Origin: Porphyra umbilicalis
Taxonomy: Eukaryota; Rhodophyta; Bangiophyceae; Bangiales; Bangiaceae
Direction of reading: 5' to 3'
Assembly (NCBI GenBank): GCA_002049455.2
Contig: KV919061.1
Span: forward strand, 1 to 64,000
Length of the DNA: 64,000 nucleotides
This document shows, piece by piece, positions 32,201-43,769 of this stretch. A program made the translations under genes and the position numbers. Numbering within the stretch: the stretch's first letter is position 1; every line of letters starts with the position of its first letter. The notes below the pieces were generated by a model. The model did no database searches, was not told the origin of the DNA, and was given only the letters and a program-made list of their open reading frames with translations.

Positions 32201-33277
32201 CTCCAATGCCGACCCCAACCTCTACCTCTGGCACCACCCAACGAACGGCCTCATCATTATCCTCGTGCACTTCGACGACACCCTTACGGCGGCCAAGACA
32301 ACGGAAGGGGTGAAGGCCGGCAAGGAAGTGATATCGGGGAAGTACAAGGTCCGTGACTTGGGGGAGCTGAAGGAAGTCCTGGGTATGCGCATCGAGCGCA
32401 ACCGCGCACAACGCACGCTCTTCCTCTTCTCGCCCGGCCACACGCAGGCCCTGCTCCTCAAGTTCAACATGAAGCACGCCAACCACGCCAAGGTACCGAT
32501 GTTCAACGGCACCGCGCTGATGCGCGGGGCCTCCGACGCCCTGGTCGACCCCGAGCCCTATGCCGAGCTTGTCGGGAGCCTGCTATATCAGGGAAATACC
32601 ACCCGACCCGACTTGGCGTACGCCGCGGGTGTTATGGCGCGCTAAATGAAGGACCCAGAGGTGCACCACTGGCAGGCAGCCAAGACGGTGCTACGGTACC
32701 TGGCGGGCACGAAGATGGCGGGCCTACTGTACGGCGGAACGGACGGCTTGGCAGGAGAGGTGGACGCCGACTTCGGCGGGTGCCTGAAAACACGACGGTC
32801 AACGACGGGTTGGGTGTACACCCTCTACGGCGCCACGTTCTCATGTAGCAGGAAACGCCAGGCGACAGTGGCTGCGTCAACCGCGGAAGCTGAATATATA
32901 GCCGCCACCGCAGCCGCAAGAGAGGCGCTGTGGGTGCTCAAGTTCATGGCTGACCTGGACTTGCCCTACGATGCGGTGCCCGTCCTCGAGGACAATAACG
33001 CGTGCAGGGCGATGGCAAGCAACCCCGAGGACACCGGGCGAGCCAAGCACATCGACATCGCTCACCACCTGGTGCGGGAGCGGGTCGCCACCGGCGACAT
33101 TAAGCTACTCCCCGTGACGAGCGTGGAGCAGCCGGCTGACGGGTTGACAAAGCCCAGGGGGTCGCCCGCGTTCGACACCTTTCGCAGCCGATTCGGTATG
33201 GCCAACGGGATCCGCACCGGGGCAGGTCAAGACGGGTACGTCGACTGTCGGAAAAGGGGCACGCGGCTGTGGGGGAG

Positions 33278-33544
33278 TGTTGGCCACCGGCCAGACAGCC
33301 GCGTGTCTGTCTGAGTGTCGGTGTCTGAGGGCCAGGCAGGAAGTACCACAGAGGGATGAATGACAGAGTAGTTACGGACAGGGGATCAACTCTGCAGGAG
33401 TGGATTCGATCTGATGGGGAGATTGTTAGGGAGTGACGGGAGGTGTCAGGAGAGGCACGGGTACCCGTCCTGAAGGGGTCAAAACGGCATGCGCTGGCGC
33501 CCCCACGACTACTGATTAAAATCACAATCACGCCTAGGACAACA
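33278..33544 (+). repeat. 3' LTR of the copia element
   Basis: 267 bp, TGTTGG...GACAACA, followed by the CCATA target duplication. Confidence 0.95.
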
Positions 33545-33899
33545 CCATACGGTCCCCAATCGCACATCAGCATCCCCACCTTTCCGCGTTTCTGGCACGT
33601 AAACCGTGAGAAATCTCCCGATATCGGGCGGTTGCGACAGTCCGGCCAAGAAAAACCGGATCAGCGACCAAGAAACAGTGAGTCCTCGAGAGTGCACGGC
33701 TCTTGAACAGATACAGCTGCGATTGGTTTAAATGCAATCATACGTTTGATTTTAGCCAATGAGATGTTTATATTGATACTCAGTCCACAGCGAGACGGAT
33801 GCTTGTCCTTATTTAATCCTAGCTGCAAAATCGAGAAATCCACGGGATAAGACTGAGGATCGGTTTTCCCATACAGCCACATCGATTCTCGAGGTTGGT

Positions 33900-34160
33900 T
33901 CGACGCGTTTCTCAGATCGTACTGTATTGATCCACAGATTGGCTCAGGACCGTCTGTCAGTTATTCCGAAGGATCGTCCTGAGGCGATCCCACACCCGAT
34001 GTGGGGCAAGACATGGAATTAATCAGCACTCTATCCTGCGAGCTCTTCCAGTGCTCCCGTCTAGTCTATCCTCAAGATCATCGTGAGGATCATCTGCGGA
34101 ATCTTCAGGAACAGTCCCCCTGATAGTCGTCAGGATCAAACTGAGAACGAGGCAACGGAC
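33900..34160. other. Cluster of short GGATC-containing inverted motifs
   Basis: Several imperfect hairpin motifs (GGATCGTCCTGAGGCGATCC near 33971; ATCCTCA...TGAGGAT near 34071-34093; GTCAGGATC near 34129) crowd 250 bp upstream of the Tnp2-type gene. They could be subterminal transposase-binding repeats of the large element. A related ATCCTCAAGATTATC occurs near 47665. Confidence 0.35.
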
Positions 34161-34365
34161 TAGCCCATGGCAGGAGCAGTTGCACAAGTGGACACGTCGC
34201 TTTGTCGCCCAAGTGCGGTTGATCTTGGAGGGTCTTGCAACCGCAAAACGTACAGATCTGACTACCGGAACGTCGCTCGTCTCTGGCGCACGCACCTGAG
34301 TCTCGGGAGAGCCTCGGCGTGGTGCATTGCCTCTGCACCGCCCTCCTCCACCGCTTGTCCTGCAA
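34105..34365 (-). other. Possible cysteine-rich frame C, copy 3
   Basis: The frame contains GSQICTFCGCKTLQDQ, then HLGDKATCPLV and an aspartate-rich end. The C..CG...(about 12)..K.TC spacing resembles the C module at 17690-18020 and 21659-22000, but identity is low. It lies just outside the Tnp2-type gene, divergent from it. Confidence 0.3.
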
Positions 34366-34580
34366 CCTTGTCCTTGTATGCTGCTGTTATCGTACTGCCC
34401 CCGCTCCGTGCATATGCCCAGCTCTTGGTGTCACCTCTCCTCGCGTCGCACTGTGTACCGTCTCTATATGAGGATCTCTTTGTTCTGCTTTCCCTCTGTG
34501 GTTGCGTTCTTGAGTTTGACCGTCTTATGCTTGACTACCCGTGTACACAAAAGGCCTCTCCCTGGACTGACGTCTAGTGT

Positions 34581-37500
34581 GTGTCACTACCACTAAACTT
34601 GGGTGACTGCCCGTGCTCGTACAGAACGTGTTATTCCGCAGTGTACGACCACGGCACAAAAGAAGACATGAAGCGTCGCCTGCGTGGCCCGCGAGGTGCT
34701 GCATTCTTTCATCGCAATGATGGGAACCTATTGCACATGGAAGAGCAGCAAGCGTCATCAGGCTCGGCTGCCCGTACTGGCGGCTTGGAGGATCCTGAAA
34801 GCAGCGTCGCAAACCAAACCCCAGATGATTCAGGCACCAGGGAGGCACCAGCGCATTCTGTGGGAGACAATGAGGACGTTGCTCTATCCTCCGACTCTGG
34901 GCGTGACGGGTGTCCCTCAGATGACTCGGAATTCTCCTTCGAGGGGGACCGCGATCGTGGGGGCTTTGTATCACGTCGCGAGTTCGTGTGCTTCGGTTAC
35001 CTGTACGGCAGAGCGCGCGTCACGCTGAGGCAGTACGACATTATGCGAGAGGCAGAAAACACCTTTGATCCGACAGAAAAATGGCCGTCGCGGTGGCGCT
35101 TGCGAAAACTGCGCGAGCACATGTTGAAGTCTGCAATACCCCTACGACGGGAGACGACAACACGCCAGCTACCTGTTGGAAAAGGGAAAGCCATGCGTAA
35201 ACTGCCGAACGTGGAAGTGTCGTACATTACGTTTTCTGAGCACATAAAGAGGGACTTTGCGGATCCTGTAACAGCAGCACTGTTCCACAACAAAGGGGAC
35301 TCTCGATTGTGCACTGTCGAGCGACCGGCCGAGTTCTTTCAAACAGTGGCGGCCAGGGACCCCGCCAGGTTTAATCTGAACAGGGTCTTTTTCCGTGACG
35401 AACACAGCTTTGACATTGGATGCACCGCCAAGATCTCTTTTGATGAAGCGACCGTGTTCGAGGCCCGCTTGTTAAGCACCTCCATGGCGCCTGATGGATG
35501 CGTAACCATATCGGCGTCCACGTATGCTCCTGAACGCACGTTGCGGGTAGGTGACTCACTCGCGCTGTTTGAGGCGCTCCCCGGGTTTATGCCGCCAGAG
35601 CGCAGGGCGTCCTGTTTCACGGAAGAGCGCCGTGTTACGCTACGCTTCACGCGGTCCGGTGGTGTGTTTGTTATCGCCGTACGGGAGTCAACCGAGCATG
35701 AAAAGGATTCATGGTCAGCTTTGACTGCCACCAGCCCCTTAGAGCTGTCACATGTGCCTCAGCCCTGCGAAGACAACCTTTCCGAGAAGGACCCATATGT
35801 GCTGTACGTGTCGCTGTACGGCGACGAGTTCAATGTGCATAAGCGTCGCCGCGGAAGCCTGGAGGGCTAGTACAGGGGTTACACATCGCTGTGCTTGGAG
35901 GATCGTGCGTATTCTGTCCGTCCTCTCTTTCACCTCCCCCCAGGCGCAAGCCCGGATGCCCTGCTCAAAAGAATCGTCGACGACTTGATTATAGCAGGTC
36001 AGGAGGGCTTGGCTGTCTATGACGCCTTCAAAAAGGAGAGTGTTGTCATTCGGGTGTACCTGTGCCTGGGTGAATTTGATTTTCCCATGGCCGCCAAGTT
36101 CTCCAACTCAATAGGCGCCCCAGGCAAAGAGCACTGCACAAGCTGCGACATTGTGCAAACAAAAACACTCACAGAAAGGAAGGAGAGAGCGATGAGCAGC
36201 ACGGTATCTTTCAATGTGAAGGACTCACGGTACTCAAGAACGCAAGAGCGAACTTCTCTCGTCAGGTCTGTCATAAAGAACAAACCGTGACTATCGACAG
36301 ACGCATTGAAGGACGCACTCCTCTTGAATGGCATTACGGACAAGACAGGCAGTCTAATGATGCGCCTGGCCGAGGCCCGGGGACCTGGGACGTTTGACAT
36401 ACACGAGCACGTAATAGTTGCTCCTTCACATCTACTTTACTACAACATCGGCTCACACCTCCTGATGGAAGCGTATGAGGCGCTCTCAATTGAGCAGCGA
36501 GACAAGTTCATGCGGGAAATGCGCCGAAATGCGAAGCATGTTCCGACACACACGATCCTGTCCTCATTCGAGCCAGAAAAAATGGGTGGCACAACTCTGT
36601 CAATGTCAGACTATGCAGTGCTGTAGGTCCCACTGTCATACAGTACCTTGTGCACAGCACGGCCACGTCACCTCACGCACGTGCTGCTCTCAGAGGTTTC
36701 AAGGCCCTGCGACGGTTTTCCACGGCACTGTTCTATGTGCCAACACTCTTTTCGGACGGGGAGAAGGCCATGAGAGAGCGGCCGACAGTCGCTGAGCTCC
36801 AAGTTATGGGCGAGAGCCTCATGATTAAGCTGCGTAGACTATTACCCTTTAACGGAAGTTGGGAGAGACCGTCCGTACATCGTGTACTGGAACTGTTATA
36901 TCGCACCCTCCCACTTGCGCAGCTGGGGTCAGCGATATGTGAGCTCATTTTCGAGAAGTTCCACCAACATTCGAAGCGGGAGGTGAGCCAGAGTAACAGT
37001 CGGAACCCCGCTGAGTACTCCATGCAAAGGTGGGGAGACACAGAGCAGTACTCACGGGTTCTTTCCATGCCCGGCGCACATGGGATTCCTGCTTCGTGGC
37101 TTATTGGTCAAGAAGGCCAGCCACTGAAGTATGTCACTCTTCATAGCCTCGGTCCTCACAAACGACAATCACTGTCCACCAACATGCGCTGGCGTCCACG
37201 AACAGCCGCGCGCACGGTTCTGGGATCCACGGAGGAGTTCTGGCGAAGTCGTGCGCCCAACGCAACTCTGGCATTCTGGCGTCAAGCCACGCAAGCGCAT
37301 CGACCGTCTGTCCTCCGAGAAGGGTCCACAGTGTCTCTGCATGAGAACGGAGCCAACCCCGAACACGAGTCCGGCTCCGATCTGTTGGATAGCAGAGAAT
37401 TGCGCTTTGTCCGTGTGCAGTCCATTGGAACAATCGATGGCGAGCTCCATGTCGCCTGTGAGACCTGGACGATACCAGCGATGGCATTCAGCGTCTTGGG

Positions 37501-37648
37501 ACAGCCCGCTGAAGTCACAATCGACACTGAAGCTAGATTGTCTTTGATACCAGCTGACCATGTGAGACAACTTGCCTTCGTTCTGCCCTGCGGGCAGCAC
37601 AACGTGATGTTCACCAAGAGATCTTGCTGCCACTTCAAGAGTGGATGA
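34581..37648 (+). pseudogene. Tnp2-type (CACTA-like) transposase, decayed
   Basis: Frame 34581-35870 has an acidic, Ser-rich N-terminal third, then a conserved region ending YVLYVSLYGDEFNVHK, the block with the first catalytic Asp in Tnp2/CACTA-like transposases. The same frame continues past a TAG (35868-35870) with VRPLFHLPPGASPDALLKRIVDD and YLCLGEFDFPMAAKFSNSIG (second Asp), then CTSCDI, all in Tnp2 order. After a TGA (36288-36290) it runs to a TAG at 36624. From about 36650 the matching C-terminus continues in another frame (CELIFEKFHQHSKREVSQS, containing the likely third acidic residue) to 37648. Two nonsense codons and one frame change make it dead unless introns explain them. It is convergent with the JmjC gene 245 bp away. 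Family assignment is from memory of the block pattern. Confidence 0.7.
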
Positions 37649-37893
37649 CTGGGGGCATTTTTGCCAATGCGGCTGCGCTAGGATGGGGCTGAGTGAAAGA
37701 GCATATTGTGTTCTCTGGATGTAGCAACTCGCCGAGCAAAACGAGCAATATTGTCAAGGCAGTATCACACGAAAAAGAAGATGAAAAAAGCACACAAACC
37801 TCCACGCCCAACCGGGAACGTCGGAAGTAAGAGCTCAGGACCCGGAGACTATCAAACAAAAGAAAATCAGTGGTAACCAGAAACATGTCTTAC

Positions 37894-40800
37894 TCAAGAG
37901 GCACCCTTCGGCCCCCCCCCCCCGAGCACCTTCAGCTTGTCCACCAACAGGTACACGCGGCTGTTGGGCAGCCGCTGCACCAGCACAGGAGCATGGCATC
38001 CGGCCAGGTCCTTAGAAGTCGGAAGACCCTGGCTGAGACGATCGTGCTCTGCATCGAACATGACAGGTGCACACCGCCAGCAGCACAGTGGCGCGTGAGG
38101 AACCGCATCATCACCAAGCTGCTCAATGCACGCCGGGCAGACAACCGCAGAAATCCATGTGACCACACCACAGTGAGGGCATGAAGCGCCGTCAACAGAG
38201 TAGTCTGTAACAGTTCCCTCCATCTCGTTCGGGAGCACTAAGGGCTCACCCTCCGGCTGGATCGCATTTTCGACGATAAACCGCTGAACAGCTCGTGATG
38301 TGCTTCCAAGGGCCACAGCAGTGGGCTTTTTGCCTCCCCAGCCTGGCTGAGAGTCCACTTCCATGAAGGTAACGACACTGTTGAGGTACTCTTCTAAGTA
38401 CGACACCATCACGGCGACATCTCGTCGGAACTCTGCTGGCTCCCACGCTTCATAGGTCTTTGCATCGCCGCACCACCACTCCCCGTCGGCTAGCTTCTGA
38501 GCGGCAAGCACCAGCAACTGTTCGAAAGGGATGTGGATTGTGAGCTTCGTACGCCAGTGTGCGGCATGTTCTATCGCATAGGAGAGCCAACCCGTGCATG
38601 CCAGGTTCACCGCAGAGGCTATGTTTGGTCCCCCGTTGAAACCACTGTGCAGTACTCCGTACCCCGTTACAACGAAGTCCCCAGTCTCCATCGTGTGGAA
38701 CCCCACGCGAACGCCATGCGCTAGAAACAGAGTCGCAGGCCAAAGGCACGCTTTCACGGCGAGAACCTCCCATACATCCCCTCCAGCCGCTGCCAGTACA
38801 GCGGGGTCCATGTGTTCTCGCATGACGCGCTCGGCTCGCGGACGTTCAGGGGCAGGAATAAAAAACCAAAACTGATTTGAGCCCTTCTGCAAGTACGATG
38901 AGGACTGCAGCAGACTGTCCTCCACGTGCCAGCTGAAGTGGGACCCTCTGGTCCCAGCGTAAAGCAGGTTGGTGTTGATCCCTTCGTACGTAGACGCGGC
39001 ACCGAGCATGGTGTGGTGGTTTAGAGTGCGTGGATTCTCAAAGCGCTCACGAGGAGGAACAGGAGCCGCTATGGCGGTACAGGAAGGGTCGCCAAGGCTC
39101 CTGGTGCACCCATCCTCGTTTCGAGGTGACATATCTGAAAGATAGTACACATCGATTGGTCTTGGCTCACCGCCCATCACCATCTTCTCGTTCCGAGCAG
39201 CGGTCACCTGTTGCACCCATGTGACGCTCGGATCATTCACACTGCTGAGGAAGCACTTCACACGAAAGTCTTTGTACTCGGCTCGAAGGGAACCTGCGCT
39301 CTCGCTGACCTTTCGGTTGAGTTCCGTAGCAGACAACCGTTTTTCCCGTTCTGACGGCAGCTGAGCCCTCAACTCTTTGCGTTTCACACTAGAGTCGGCC
39401 GCAGGCCTGCCAAAGAATGCGTCACTCACGATTGTCGGGTATTGTGGGAAGGTCTGAACGCGCACTCTGAGCTTATCCCCGGTATGTCGCTTGGGCATGC
39501 GACTGGACGGAGGACGCCTCTCGGGGGCTACTACTCGAAAAACGTGAGCACCAAATGTCCGAATCGACGCAATCTTTGATCGAATCAGACCGTGCATTCC
39601 GAATTCAGGAACCGATGTCAATTCAGTAACAGGTGCTGAGTGGAACTGCATGACAGGTCGTGACGAGGACCCAACCGCCTGGGCAGACGCCTGCCCTTCG
39701 TCGTGATGTGCTGCTGCCGGGCCACGCGCCTCATTGGCATGTGAGCCGCGGGTTGAGGGGGCATGTACTTCTCTGGCAGAATCAGCATCGTGCTTGATAG
39801 CACCTTCTCGGCGCTCGGCCGTGGTTTCACGGCGGCGGCTGACCTCTGGGGCACCTTTGACGTGGTCTGGGCAGTGTTTTTTCGTCGTAGCGTTGTCGGA
39901 TACAGGCCCGAGCTGCATTGCCCTCTCGATATACGGTACGTACGACGACCCGGAGCGTCCAGGTTTGCCTCTGAGGCATGTAGAGGAGAGGGCCTCTGAA
40001 ATAAACCTGAGGTCCTCCGCGTCCAAGCTGGATAACGGATCGTCATGGCGCGAGGCAGAGACTCCACTAAACAGAGACAAATCACCCCCAAGTTGACCAA
40101 CTCCCACATCACAACCGCTACCGCCATCATCGTCCCGATCGTCGGCAGCTGCAGCGTCGGTGGCCCCATGTCGCGCGTCTCCAGCAGCTCCGTCATGATG
40201 GCGTCGATCGCGTGGGCGAGCGACAACGTGTCGATCGCCGTGCGCGGCGGTGTCGACACGGGTGTCGACGGCGCCGCCACCTACGCCATCACGGGCGGCG
40301 GCGTCTTGTTCTCTATGCACATGAACACCATCAACAGCAACTCCACCATCACGGCGTCGGTCGTGCGTGCATGTTCCCAGGTCTCCATCGCCGTCGACGG
40401 CGGCGTCAGCACGGGCTCCGACATCGCGGCCTTCTACTCCAACACGGGTGTCGGCATTGTGACGTCGCTTCACATGATAGCCATCAACGACAACTCCACC
40501 AGCACGGCGTCGGTCCTGCGCGCGTGCACCAACTTGTCCATCGCCGTCCACGGCCGCAACATCTCGTTCGCCGTCGCCGGCGCTGCTGGCAGCGTCAACA
40601 CGGGTGCCTGCAGGCACATATGACTCATCAACAACGGCTCCACGACCACGGCGTCGGCCGTGGGTGCGTGCGGCGACTGGGACATCGCTGTGCACGACGG
40701 CGTCGACACGGGCGCCGACAACGCGGCCGTCTCCTCCAGCACGGCCATCGGCATCACGACCTGCACGCACATGTAACACATCATCAACAGCTCCACGATC

Positions 40801-43632
40801 ACGGCGTCGGCCGTGGGCGCGTGCGGCGACTTGGACATCGCCGTGCACGACGGCGTCGACACGGGCGCCGTCAACGCGGCCGTCTCCTCCATCACGGCCA
40901 TCGGCATCACGACCTGCACGCACATGTCACACATCATCAACAGCTCCACGATCACGGCGTCGGCCGTGAGCACGTGCACCGACTTGGACATCGCTGTGCA
41001 CGGCGGCGTCTACACGGGCGCCGCCAGTGCGGCCGTCTCCTCCATCACGGCCATCGGCATCACGACCTGCACGCACATGTAACACATCATCAACAGCTCC
41101 ACGATCACGTCGTCGGCCGTGGGCGCGTGCGCCGACTTGGACATCGCCGTGCACGGCGGCGTCTACACGGGCGCCGCCAGTGCGGCCGTCTCCTCCATCA
41201 CGGCCATCGGCATCACGACCTGCACGCACATGTAACTCATCAACAACATCTCCACGATAACGGCGTCGGCCGTGCTTGCGTTCAGACACTTGTCGAGCTC
41301 GGCTCTCAACCTCATCTTCTTCGTCACGGGCACGGCCGTCGGCTCTGTCTGCGTCTTCACTCCCTCGAGCGCCACGATCCCCCGCTCGACCGGGAATGGA
41401 GCCGCCACCGCCGCCGCCATCGCTGCCGCCGCCGCCACCGCCGCCGTTATCGCGCGCGCTGCCACCTGCGCCAGCGTCTTCGTCGTCTGTTACGTCCTTC
41501 ATGCAGTCCCCGCCGTCAGAGGCCTCGTCTTCAGACAGGTCGCACCCGTTCAAAAGCTCCGCGGCTGGTTCTTGCTCATGCCAGACCTTGCCACCAGGGC
41601 GGTGCGCTTCAACAATGCGGCGGATTAGGCCACGCAGGCGCCGAGGAGAATGGGCCTTCCGCCATTGCGGGCCATCGTCAGCGCGCAAAAGGCACGCTGC
41701 TGCTGCGGGCTCAGCAGAGTGGAGAAGAGAAAAGTACGCGAGCAGGTTGTCGGCCGTGTCCGCCATCTCTCCGGCCGGGGTCCCCACACGGCGCACCGGC
41801 AATCGAGTCCTCAAGCATCCATTCACGCGCATTCGCATCCCAATGCAGTCCTTGCTGCGCAGGCGGGTCTGGCAAATGGCTGCGGTCAAGGAGCAGAAGA
41901 GGCCGTTCAACACCTCAAAGTCAACCTCCGCGCCTCCATTCCCCGCGTATGTGTTGATGAGCACCACAGCGGCCCCGTGAACGGGCTCGGCTTCGCCGTC
42001 GAGCACGGCCTGAACAACCGACGGCACAACCTTGTCTAAGCCTCGAATAACCACCCCCGACCAACCCCGTCCACTGTAAACCGGCATGACGACCGTACCG
42101 CCGCTGAACACGGGGCGGTTGAGCAAGACGCTGGCAGCCCTGTTCACGATCAAGACGTCGTCCGTCGAGGCGTCCTTAACGTCCTCGCCGTCCAGTGCAG
42201 AGAGCACGCGCAGGCCACCTATAACACCGCTGCTTCTCGCCCAGTAGAGAAACCACAATAGGAGGCCGTCCATCATGTGCTTGGAAATTTCCATGCCCTC
42301 TTCCAAGGACGCCAAGTCCGTTGCCGACAGTTGTACGTGCCGCTCGGCGCAGACCGGGAAAAGAAATCGTGGTGGCACTGGAAGACTCGATGCGGAGGGC
42401 ACCGGACAAACGGGCACAGAGCGTGTCCTCGAGGGTGCGCCTGCGCTAGAGGCGCGTGGCAGCACTTGAGGCCCATGCGGCGGCGGAGGTGCAAAGGTCG
42501 TGACAGTGGCCGTCGACGGGGGGTCGCCATCGCGACTGGCCTTTAGACGAAAGCGCTTGGGAGGAGGTGGTGCTTGGCGTAAGAGTGGCCGTCTACGTGC
42601 GCTCAGGTCGGCCACAGCCTTGGCACGCGGCGCGATCCGCGTGTTGGAGGGACGTGGGGCCGGCACAGGAGCAGCAGGCGTCGCGAAAGGGTGGACAGAG
42701 AGCAGGGCACGGTGGGCCACGGCAGAGCATTGGCCCTTGCATCCGTGGGACGCCAAGGCTTGCTGGACGAGGAAGCCTGCTGCCGCAGTGTCGCCACAAC
42801 TCGGCACACCGTCGACGTCGTCGTGTAAGATCCTTACAGCTGAAGCCAATAGCGAATCAATTTCTTCGACGTCGCCACAGCCGCCACGGCACTGGCTCAA
42901 AACTTGCAGCCGGCTGGGGCTGGGCAAGTACCCCGGCCCGGCGAGTTCCAGGGCCGACAAAAGCATCCGTATCTGCGTAGCTGTCAGCCCGCCTACACGA
43001 CCAGCCAATCCACGCCGCGCATCGTTGATGACCGCGATCATGTCGGGCGCAGACTGGGCCCCGTCGACCACATGCACCGCCCCACGTGCCGTAGCATGTG
43101 TGCGCTGGGTCACCCGCCTGCCATGGCCATACGCTGTAGTCTGTTGCGTCGCCCCCGGCCGACCACGTACACTCATCCCACGCGCGAGCTGGAGACCCCT
43201 GACAGATATGGAGGCACTGTCTGCCACCGGGCCGAGCGGCGATCCGCTGCCATTGCCATGGTCTGGCACGTGGGAGGGCTCAACACGGCAAATCAGCTGG
43301 CCCTCGCCACCGCCGCGTCCTGTCCCGCTGCCACGGCCACGACGACGGCCACGGCCGCCACCGCGTCTGCTTCTAAGAATGCTGCCGTCCGGAATCGCGG
43401 TGGCCGAGTGGGCGTTACGATCGGCTTCTCGAGCCAGCGCTACCGCCCCTCGTTCAAAAGCATCCACGGCATCGACGGCCCGCGCGGCTTCTTCAACCAC
43501 GCGGGCCGCTTCCGCAGTCATAGCGTCCGCCCGCCGACGGGCGCGTGCCACCTGACGACGTTGGTTGCGAGATAACTCGCCCGGCAACGGCCCGAGAGAC
43601 TCTGATGCATCACCCCCCTCCATAGCCTGCAC
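37894..43632 (-). CDS. Giant fusion: Ulp1-like pseudoprotease, 51-aa repeats, JmjC domain, Cys/His finger
   Basis: One reading frame of about 1,910 codons runs from ATG at 43632 to 37894, broken only by a TGA at 40929-40927. From the N-terminus: an Ala/Arg-rich helix, Gly/Arg-rich linkers, then at residues about 430-640 a Ulp1/C48-like fold. ATDLASLEEG.EISKHMMDG fits the start, and VVMPVYSGRGWSGVVI fits the strand that normally holds HW, but His, Asp and Cys are all replaced. A Gly-rich linker and about eight 51-aa repeats follow. The C-terminal half has a JmjC domain (about 38560-39000): SHFSWHVED gives the HxE iron ligands, VLHSGFNGGPN the second His; the usual 2-oxoglutarate Lys appears as Gln (GSNQFWFFIP). 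A C5HC2-like finger follows (CPHC, CPAC, H...CCWRC). It probably acts in the nucleus on chromatin. It is convergent with the Tnp2-type gene. Confidence 0.65.
40160..41270. repeat. 153-bp tandem repeats inside the JmjC fusion gene
   Basis: CACATGTAACACATC or a variant recurs at 40318, 40471, 40615, 40768, 40921, 41074 and 41227, with spacing 153 bp (one 144). The unit encodes 51 residues on the minus strand (HVRAGRDADGRDGGDG...). One unit carries TGA where its neighbours carry TTA. Because the period is a multiple of three and the DNA is GC-rich, other frames are also open; the minus frame is preferred because it continues for kilobases on both sides. Confidence 0.9.
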
Positions 43633-43769
43633 CCACCGACGAGGTGACGAGCCAAGAAGCGCAGTAGAATCAGAGTGGCGGTCAATAAAAAAGTCGGTGG
43701 TTGGTCGAGGGTAATGGGCAGAGCCCCCTACGCCACCACAGCACGATCAGCTCTTTCGGGCGACCGGCG

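Larger units (their letters stand above)
28925..33544 (+). mobile_element. Ty1/copia LTR retrotransposon, young but broken
   Basis: A 4,620-bp element bounded by two 267-bp LTRs and a 5-bp target duplication CCATA (28920-28924 and 33545-33549). In order: gag with a CCHC knuckle (CSKCQKKGHYQSEC near 29862), protease region (SGASHHML near 30106), integrase (about 30400-31200), reverse transcriptase (about 31690-32480) and RNase H (about 32740-33060). This integrase-before-RT order defines Ty1/copia. A purine tract GTGGGGGAG sits just before the 3' LTR. The LTRs differ at about four positions (roughly 98.5% identical), so insertion is recent, yet the coding region has about half a dozen breaks. 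It landed in a MITE. Confidence 0.93.
28801..33790. mobile_element. MITE of the TTGCTGATCC family, split by a copia insertion
   Basis: The left part (28801-28924) begins with a slightly altered TTGTTGCAGATCCCCGAATTTTG end. The right part (from 33550) continues with CGGTCCCCAATCGCAC, which lines up with MITE D at CGTATGGCCCCCAATCGCGC. The break falls in the copia target site CCATA. The right inverted end is not recognisable, so that side is decayed; 33790 is approximate. Confidence 0.65.

Noticed and set aside
40160-41270. Regular repeats considered as a CRISPR-like array
   Set aside because: Units are 153 bp, contiguous, without spacers, in a eukaryotic coding frame.
40212-41957. 581-codon + strand frame rich in His/Arg
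   Set aside because: Antisense shadow of the 153-bp repeat and the Ulp1-like gene; the period is a multiple of three, so several frames stay open.
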